Source: Clostridia bacterium (GTDB lineage Bacteria; Bacillota; Clostridia; Christensenellales; CAG-138). Taken from it: 64,000 nucleotides of DNA. A program made the position numbers and the translations under genes. Below are positions 58,667 to 64,000 of the stretch, piece by piece (position 1 is the stretch's first letter; each line of letters begins with the position of its first letter). The notes beneath the pieces are model-generated. The model made no database searches, had not been told where the DNA came from, and saw only the letters and a list, made by a program, of their open reading frames with translations. The DNA is taken from the NCBI GenBank assembly GCA_017538255.1, contig JAFYJD010000010.1, forward strand, positions 124,001-188,000, read 5' to 3'.

Positions 58667-60565
58667 CTATTCGCGTTTTGCGCGACCAAGATACACTTCG
58701 CGCTCCTCAGGAGGAACGAGCGAGCCGCCCGTAAACCACAAAAGATGTACGGCGTTTTGAGTGATGGTTGCGCCGCTTTCTTCGTCGGTACGGAGCATAC
58801 CCTCCAATGCCGCGAGCGATATCGCTGCGGAGGGTTCGACAAAGATGCCCTCGGTGTTGTTTATAAGCCGCACAAGGGGCAGAAGCCTATCGTCTGCGAC
58901 CGTGAACTCGCCGTCTGAAAGATGCCTTGTTGCGCCGTAAACAAGTTCCGACGCCGTGCCGACCGCAAGCCCGTCTGCCTCGGTCATTCCGCTGAGGCCG
59001 AACTCCGTTACAGGGACGCACCGCCCGCCGATGAACGCCGCGAGCATACAGGGCGCGTTGACGGGTTCAACATAGAAACAATGCGCCGCGTCGCCGAAAA
59101 CGAGTTTCAGCCCAAACAAGATGCCGCCGGGCGCGCCGCCCACACCGCAGGGAAGATACGCATACAGGGGGCGGTTTTTGTCTATGATGATGCCGCGCTC
59201 ATCGAACTGTTTTTTTAGGCGAAGCGCAGCTACGGCATAACCCATAAACAGATCCAAAGAGTTCTCGTCGTCGATGAAATAACTCTTTTCGTCGTCGGAG
59301 GAGAGTTCACGTCCGCGTTTGACGGCGGAGGAATAATCGCCTTCGTATTCAACTACCCGTGCGCCGCGGCTCCTCAAAAGGTCCTTTTTCCATTGTTTGG
59401 CGTCCGCGCTCATATGTACGACGGTTTTGAAGCCGATCGCGGAGGCGGATATGCCGATGCCAAGTCCGAGGTTGCCCGTTGAGCCAACCTGCACGGTGTA
59501 GCCGGAAAAGAATTCGCGGCAATCCTTCAATACGGAGTAATCGCTCTCGGGCGTTATGATGCCGTTTTCGAGCGCCAAAGCTTCCGTATGCTTCAAAACC
59601 TCGTAGATGCCGCCGCGCGCTTTTACGGAGCCGGAGATCGGCAGGTGAGAGTCGAGTTTAAGATAAACATCCCCAAAAGCGCGGTGCGCGACGCGCGCTT
59701 CGAGCGCGGATGTAAGTTTCTTTGCAAAATGCAGTTCGGATTCAATAAGCCCGCCGGCAGCCTCGGTTTCTGGGAAGAGCGCCGCGATGAGAGGCCTGAA
59801 TCTTTCGAGCCTCGCCTGCGCGTCCAAAACATCGTCAAGCGAGTAGGGCAGGGAGGAAAGCGCCTCTTTTGCGGGCAGTTTTTCGGTGTTTTGAAAAAAG
59901 ACCTCGTCAGCGGAAGCAAGGGACGAAAACTCCGTTTTAGGCGCGTACGAAAACGCGGGGTCGGCCTTTTTGGAAGAGGCTTCGCCTCGCTGCTTCGGCT
60001 TTTTTTCGGGCTTGTAGTTGAACTTGGTCTGCGCCTCGTCGATTTGACCGCGTATAATCATCTCCGCCGCTTCCGCGGCGGTGCGGACGGCTTCGTCTAT
60101 GGCTTTCGCGTCGTCGCCGTCGGGCGCACCGAGCACATGGTCGATCAGCCCGTGCAGGGGTTTGCCGATGCCGATGCGAATGCGCGGATAATCCTCGAAC
60201 CCGAGTTGTTCCGTCAGGCTTCGCATTCCGTTATGAGTGCCCGCGGAGCCGTTTTTTCGGATGCGTAGCGCGCCGCAGGGAAGGTCTATGTCATCGTAGA
60301 TAACGGTTATCTCGTCGTGAAACGGCTTATACCAGTTGACAAGATCGACAGCGGCAAAGCCGGAAGCGTTCATAAAGGTCTCGGGCTTTGCGAGTATCAC
60401 GCGCTCGCCGCCGAGTCGCCCCTCGCCGTAAAGCGAACGAAAGCCGCGCCTATCAAGCGGTATGCCGAGCCTTTCGCTCAGCGTATCGACCGCCATATAG
60501 CCGACATTGTGCCGTGTGCGTGCGTATTCTTTTCCGGGGTTTCCGAGTCCTATTATGATATGCAT
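58667..60565 (-). CDS. Fusion of peptidyl-tRNA hydrolase (N-terminal) and D-serine dehydratase (C-terminal)
   Basis: 632 residues from ATG 60565 (a TTG lies just before). Residues 1-185 are a complete Pth: GLGNPGKEYARTRHN with N9 and H19, KPETFMNASG with N66, YDDIDLPCG with D91, and GTHNGM with N112, matching the catalytic set of E. coli Pth. A Lys/Pro-rich linker (about 184-215) follows. Residues about 200-632 align along their whole length with E. coli DsdA: SHLPISGSVKARGG with PLP Lys315 (DsdA K118), VGSTGNLGL near 361, FIDDENS and LPCGVGGAPGG. Pth frees tRNA from stalled peptidyl-tRNA; DsdA turns D-serine into pyruvate and ammonia. No stop or frameshift lies between the halves. The start is 8 bases after the upstream dockerin gene and lacks a good RBS, so coupling is likely. 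Confidence 0.93.
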   Translation of the reverse strand: MHIIIGLGNPGKEYARTRHNVGYMAVDTLSERLGIPLDRRGFRSLYGEGRLGGERVILAKPETFMNASGFAAVDLVNWYKPFHDEITVIYDDIDLPCGALRIRKNGSAGTHNGMRSLTEQLGFEDYPRIRIGIGKPLHGLIDHVLGAPDGDDAKAIDEAVRTAAEAAEMIIRGQIDEAQTKFNYKPEKKPKQRGEASSKKADPAFSYAPKTEFSSLASADEVFFQNTEKLPAKEALSSLPYSLDDVLDAQARLERFRPLIAALFPETEAAGGLIESELHFAKKLTSALEARVAHRAFGDVYLKLDSHLPISGSVKARGGIYEVLKHTEALALENGIITPESDYSVLKDCREFFSGYTVQVGSTGNLGLGIGISASAIGFKTVVHMSADAKQWKKDLLRSRGARVVEYEGDYSSAVKRGRELSSDDEKSYFIDDENSLDLFMGYAVAALRLKKQFDERGIIIDKNRPLYAYLPCGVGGAPGGILFGLKLVFGDAAHCFYVEPVNAPCMLAAFIGGRCVPVTEFGLSGMTEADGLAVGTASELVYGATRHLSDGEFTVADDRLLPLVRLINNTEGIFVEPSAAISLAALEGMLRTDEESGATITQNAVHLLWFTGGSLVPPEEREVYLGRAKRE

Positions 60566-60573
60566 CAATTAAA

Positions 60574-61512
60574 CTATGCCGATATGCCGAGCACCTTTCT
60601 AATAAGGATTACCACGTCGTCCACCTGTATCTCGCCGTTCGTGTCCATATCGCCGAGCAGGCTGACCCCATCAGACGTCTCGATACCGAGTACGCCGCGA
60701 AGAAGCAATACAACATCTGTGATATCCACATTGCCACTCATATTCACATCGCCGAGTTCGTATTGGGATACGTCGACGATATAGACGGCGACCACGTTGA
60801 TATCCTCGTGAACGCAGGAAAAATCGGCGTCCCAATGCGAAAACGCATAGCCCTCGTGTACGGGGGGCTCGGGCGCTTCGGCGGCCTCGCCGTCAACTAC
60901 GGGAACGCTGGCGATGACCTCATCCGTAAGACCGTCGATGAAAGCGACGGTATGGTATACGAGCGATTGCCCGACGTGGGATGCGATTATCGCCTCGAGT
61001 TGTTCATAGGTTTCAAAAATGCCCGCAAAATGTTCAACAACAATGCCGTTTGAATCAACGAAGAAAGTTTGCGGGACCATCGGGTAAACGCCAGCCATCT
61101 CGGAGAGCACATCGTCAAGCATCAAGCAAGGGTAGGTGTAGGCATACGCATCCATAAGGCTCGCGCAGATATCCGCAGAACTCGACGCCTCCAAAAGTCC
61201 GTAAACGCCCACTTCGGATTCGGAAAAGTTCTCGTGAGCGGTCTGAATATACCCCATCTCAACTATGCAGACGTCGTACCATATCGCAAAATAGTGTATG
61301 ACGGTGATATCCCTCGACTTGAATATGTCGCCGTTTACTTCATTGCCGTAGATATCTACGGTGGAAAAACCCGAAACGTCTATCCCGACCGCGCCGTTAT
61401 CCTCGGCGTTCGCGTGGATAGCCGGCAGCGCGAGTGCGATGACAAGCGCAAAAACAAGTATCAGCGCCGTAAATCCCCGATTAGAAGAAAATCTTTTAAC
61501 ACTTCGCTTCAT
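60574..61512 (-). CDS. Secreted thioredoxin-like protein with single active-site Cys, InlB-like repeat and dockerin
   Basis: 312 residues from ATG 61512, with AGGAGG upstream; an ATG 18 bases earlier lies inside the RBS region. Signal peptide about 1-36. Residues about 45-180 have a TlpA/ResA-like thioredoxin fold (ITVIHYFAIW, VPQTFFVDSNGIVV with the cis-Pro). Where TlpA has WCxxC this has WYDVC, so only Cys82 of the pair remains. Residues 183-245 look like an InlB B (Listeria-Bacteroides) repeat (FIDGLTDEVIASVPV, GYAFSHWDADF). The dockerin (about 248-312) has loops DVNMSGNVDITD and DMDTNGEIQVDD. Second gene of the cohesin operon. Confidence 0.87.
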   Translation of the reverse strand: MKRSVKRFSSNRGFTALILVFALVIALALPAIHANAEDNGAVGIDVSGFSTVDIYGNEVNGDIFKSRDITVIHYFAIWYDVCIVEMGYIQTAHENFSESEVGVYGLLEASSSADICASLMDAYAYTYPCLMLDDVLSEMAGVYPMVPQTFFVDSNGIVVEHFAGIFETYEQLEAIIASHVGQSLVYHTVAFIDGLTDEVIASVPVVDGEAAEAPEPPVHEGYAFSHWDADFSCVHEDINVVAVYIVDVSQYELGDVNMSGNVDITDVVLLLRGVLGIETSDGVSLLGDMDTNGEIQVDDVVILIRKVLGISA

Positions 61513-61567
61513 AGCAATCCTCCTTTTCATATTTCAGGTGTCATATTGTGCTTATCTGCCGCAAATC

Positions 61568-62491
61568 TTATCGGCCGTTCTTTTTCTTGGCAAGCATTAT
61601 GCCCGCGATAGCCGCTGCAACGCCGCCGCAGCCGCAGCATATGACGACGGGCAGCAGCCAGCCGTTCTTCTTCTCGCTGCCTTTTTCGGGCGCAGCGGGC
61701 GATTTATCAGTCTGTCCTTCGGCGGTGCTCGTAGGGGCTTCCGTATCTTCGGCAGGCGGGACGGTTGGTTCGGGCCCGTCGGTCAAGCCGCAGTTATCGG
61801 TGCCGGAGGGCTCGGTGGTTTCGGGTGAGGCGCTCGGAACGGGCGAATTAGCGGGATCGCCGCTCGGGGTAACGACGGGCGCGTGGCTCGGAGAGGACGA
61901 TGCGTTGTCGCCGATGCCGGTCTCGCCCGGATTGTAGCCGTCCGTGGGGTCGCTGCCGTTGACGAGCGTGATTATGGAGTTCTTTGTTTCAAAGGGGATA
62001 TCCACTTCGGTCTGCGAGGAAACGGGCAGATACACGAACTCGTGGATTATCATAATTACCTGCTGGTTCACGGTAACGCCGGAGTTCACCTTGAAGGTCA
62101 TCGTAAACATATCGCCGCTGCCGGTGATCGGGTCGACGACGCTGATAAGCCCAAGTTTGATCTTGCCCTGATAGGCAAGGGTATCGCCCTCAAGAACGAC
62201 TATGCAGCCGTTCTCGCTCGCATTTTTGAGGTAGGGCCCCTTCGTGAGGCTTTCAAGCGTCAGACCGCTCGGATCGTACTCGACGGACAGATTCATTCCG
62301 CTTGCCTTATAGTCGCCGGAGATGGAAAGCGTTACGGTGATCGTGTCGCCTGGCTTTGCGTTGTCAACATTGTTCATAGAGAACTTGACGGTGCCGACAC
62401 CCGCCGCGTTTACCGCGGGGTTTAAAGCGGGCGCAAATACAGTAAGCAGGGCAAAAAAAGCCGCAGCCACAACAGCAAAGATTCGTTTCAT
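61568..62491 (-). CDS. Membrane-anchored single-cohesin protein (scaffold)
   Basis: 307 residues from ATG 62491 with AAGGAG upstream. Signal peptide about 1-29. Residues about 32-175 form a cohesin-like domain: AKPGDTITVTLSISG, SGMNLSVEYDPSGLTLESL, KIKLGLISVVDPITGSGDMF and TMTFKVNSGV fit the beta-jellyroll pattern of type I cohesins. A Pro/Ser/Thr/Glu linker (about 185-270) is followed by a membrane helix (GWLLPVVICCGCGGVAAAI) and a KKK tail. There is no LPXTG or S-layer domain, so the anchor is the helix. It heads the operon with the thioredoxin-like dockerin protein 55 bases downstream. Confidence 0.85.
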   Translation of the reverse strand: MKRIFAVVAAAFFALLTVFAPALNPAVNAAGVGTVKFSMNNVDNAKPGDTITVTLSISGDYKASGMNLSVEYDPSGLTLESLTKGPYLKNASENGCIVVLEGDTLAYQGKIKLGLISVVDPITGSGDMFTMTFKVNSGVTVNQQVIMIIHEFVYLPVSSQTEVDIPFETKNSIITLVNGSDPTDGYNPGETGIGDNASSSPSHAPVVTPSGDPANSPVPSASPETTEPSGTDNCGLTDGPEPTVPPAEDTEAPTSTAEGQTDKSPAAPEKGSEKKNGWLLPVVICCGCGGVAAAIAGIMLAKKKNGR

Positions 62492-62564
62492 TGTTTGCTC
62501 CTTATCCAAACGCGTTGAGCGTTTATTGCATTTTGGGTTAGGATATCAAAATAACCCAACTTGT

Positions 62565-62593
62565 ATTATAACATAAACGCGTCGGTGTTTCAA
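62565..62593 (-). promoter_or_regulatory. Promoter of the cohesin/pth-dsdA/glmM operon
   Basis: On the minus strand, TTGAAA (62593-62588) and TATAAT (62570-62565), spacer 17, about 75 bases before the cohesin ATG. Confidence 0.65.
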
Positions 62594-62661
62594 CATTTTT
62601 AAGCGCCGCGCCGCTCGGAAGTATTTGTAAACAAATTTTATAAAAATGCGGTTTTCGGCGC

Positions 62662-62690
62662 TTTACACTTTTGCGAATCGGGGATATAAT
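62662..62690 (+). promoter_or_regulatory. Promoter of the M20 amidohydrolase gene
   Basis: TTTACA at 62662-62667 and TATAAT at 62685-62690, spacer 17, 100 bases before the ATG. The rest of 62492-62789 holds no gene. Confidence 0.65.
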
Positions 62691-62789
62691 CGGTATCGGG
62701 ATAAAAAACCGTCCCGCCGGAACGCGAACAAATAACGGCGGGAGCGGCAAAACAGAAGCCGCACGGCGGCACAGGGGGCAAGTAACGGT

Positions 62790-64000
62790 ATGGATACAAA
62801 GAACATAAGCGCGACGGAAGAGATCGTGCTTGAATGCACGGAGTTTCGTAAACTCTTGCACCAAAACGCCGAGGTCTCGGGTTGCGAAGTGAAAACCAAA
62901 GCGCTTTTGATCGACTTTTTGAAGAGGAATACATCGCTCGAGATCGTCGATATGGGTGCTTGGTTCTATGCCGTCGGCCGTTCGGACGAAGACGGCGCTG
63001 ACAAAAAACGCATCGCGTTTCGCGCGGATATGGACGCACTTCCGATAGATGAGGGCGAAAACTTGCGATACGCCTCTAAAAATCGCGGCGTATCGCATAA
63101 ATGCGGGCACGACGGGCACTCGGCAAGTCTTGCCGCGCTCGCGCTGTACGCCGATAAACACCCTAACAAAAACGATCTTTTTTTTCTGTTCCAGCACGCC
63201 GAGGAGACCGGCGCGGGCGCCGAGGTCTGCTGTGCGCTGATCGAAAAGGAACATATCGACGAGATATACGGCTATCACAATATGCCGGGGTTTCCGCTCG
63301 GCTCGATCGCCGTGCATAAGGGCTGCGCCGCCTGCGCCTCCAAAGGGATCATAATCAAACTGATAGGCAAAAACTCGCACGCCTCGCAGCCGGAAAACGG
63401 GTTAAATCCCGCTTTTGCGCTGTCGGAACTCATCCTTCAAATACCCGCGCTGACGTCCGAAGCGGCGGGGGAGAGCGGCGAGGGCGCGACCGAAAATAAA
63501 CTTTTGGACGGCACGACCAAAAGCCCGATGTGCGCCTTCGGAACGGACGGTATGGTTATGTGCACGGTGATCGGCGCGTCGGTGTCGAATAGAGCGGACG
63601 CGGAACGCTCGCCCGCGTTCGGCACATCGGCGGGTACAGCGGAGTTGATGCTGACCGTGCGCGCAGAAAACGAAGCGCGTATGCGCGCGCTCGAAAAAGC
63701 GCTGATACACGCCTCCGAGCGCATCGCAAAAGCGCACGATCTCGCGGCGGAGATAGCTTACAGCGACCCGTTCCCAGAGACCCGCAATTCCGATATCTGC
63801 GCCGAAAAAGTGAGAAAATGCGCCGAAAAACTCGGCCTCAAGGTCGTGAATTGGAGCGAGCCATTCAGAAGCAGCGAGGATTTCGGCTTCTATACCAAAC
63901 TCATTTCGGGTGCGCTTTTCTATATCGGCGGCGGAGAGGAGCAGCCAAAACTCCACACAAGGGAATACGATTTCCCGGACGGCATCATCCCCGTCGCCCT
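62790..64000 (+). CDS. M20 family amidohydrolase/aminoacylase, 3' partial
   Basis: 403 codons, running off the right edge. M20D-type metal-dependent amidohydrolase (HipO, AbgB and IAA-amino acid hydrolase relatives), which cuts N-acyl amino acids or similar amides. Family motifs: RADMDALPIDEG near 76-87, HKCGHDGHSAS with metal-ligand Cys105 and His107, QHAEETGAG with E138 and E139, and a C-terminal SSEDFGFY. No signal peptide. The start ATG 62790 follows GGGGGC by 12 bases, a modest RBS. It has its own promoter and is divergent from the cohesin operon. The substrate is unknown. Confidence 0.9.
   Translation, partial: MDTKNISATEEIVLECTEFRKLLHQNAEVSGCEVKTKALLIDFLKRNTSLEIVDMGAWFYAVGRSDEDGADKKRIAFRADMDALPIDEGENLRYASKNRGVSHKCGHDGHSASLAALALYADKHPNKNDLFFLFQHAEETGAGAEVCCALIEKEHIDEIYGYHNMPGFPLGSIAVHKGCAACASKGIIIKLIGKNSHASQPENGLNPAFALSELILQIPALTSEAAGESGEGATENKLLDGTTKSPMCAFGTDGMVMCTVIGASVSNRADAERSPAFGTSAGTAELMLTVRAENEARMRALEKALIHASERIAKAHDLAAEIAYSDPFPETRNSDICAEKVRKCAEKLGLKVVNWSEPFRSSEDFGFYTKLISGALFYIGGGEEQPKLHTREYDFPDGIIPVA

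Noticed and set aside
59900-60020. Missing stop or assembly error joining pth and dsdA
   Set aside because: The linker is continuous, with plausible composition and codon use, and no internal RBS with a start for a separate DsdA was found; kept as a real fusion, with read checks suggested.
61260-61290. Selenocysteine in place of the missing Cys in the thioredoxin-like protein
   Set aside because: The codon at that place is for Tyr, not UGA, and the frame is uninterrupted.

Overview
The window looks like a chromosomal segment from a spore-forming, anaerobic Clostridia-type Firmicute of moderately high GC (by eye mid-50s percent). It carries a small acid-soluble spore protein, SpoIIR, SleB and YpeB. 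Clostridial gene neighbourhoods are present (site-2 protease/scpA/scpB; asp23/fakA/recG), as are several Gram-positive lipoproteins. A secreted cohesin and four dockerin proteins point to a gut- or biomass-associated lineage; I cannot name a genus. Coding density is very high and no gap between genes exceeds 300 bases. I found no tRNA, rRNA, CRISPR array, insertion sequence or prophage.

Layout. 1-5.4 kb: the end of a membrane sulfatase-like gene, a CDP-glycerol-type glycosyltransferase, deoB, and a DacF-like carboxypeptidase that has lost its catalytic motifs. 5.6-11.8 kb: site-2 protease, scpA, scpB; then asp23, fakA, recG. 12-15.5 kb: a trigger-factor-like lipoprotein, a spore SASP, and an ABC exporter pair. 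15.7-24.1 kb: nadE, dnaX, hisS, an RseC-like protein, two lipoproteins and a DUF6935-like protein. 24.3-34.7 kb: a membrane-anchored clostripain-like protease, a PLP aminotransferase, and a run of tightly packed genes (methyltransferase, hslO, TPR protein, THUMP RNA methyltransferase, LUD protein, radical SAM protein). 34.8-39.2 kb: small membrane protein, larC, a DegV protein, pckA. 39.2-49 kb (minus strand): three large secreted proteins, each ending in a type I dockerin; two are HExxH metallopeptidases and one has a CAP domain. 49.2-55.6 kb: archaeal-type aspS, a lipoprotein, ispE, then spoIIR-sleB-ypeB. 55.7-62.5 kb (minus strand): a DUF6273 lipoprotein and a five-gene operon of membrane-anchored cohesin, thioredoxin-like dockerin protein, a peptidyl-tRNA hydrolase/D-serine dehydratase fusion, glmM and a beta-helix acyltransferase. 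62.8 kb to the edge: a partial M20 amidohydrolase.

The most notable system is the cohesin/dockerin set. One single-cohesin, membrane-anchored scaffold could display two metallopeptidases, a CAP protein and a one-cysteine thioredoxin-like protein. No carbohydrate-active enzyme is visible among the four partners, so this looks like a small surface complex for handling protein or envelope rather than a cellulosome. Its scaffold gene heads an operon that also makes UDP-GlcNAc-pathway and translation-recycling enzymes. The other standouts are the Pth-DsdA fusion and the pseudo-carboxypeptidase in the dacF position.
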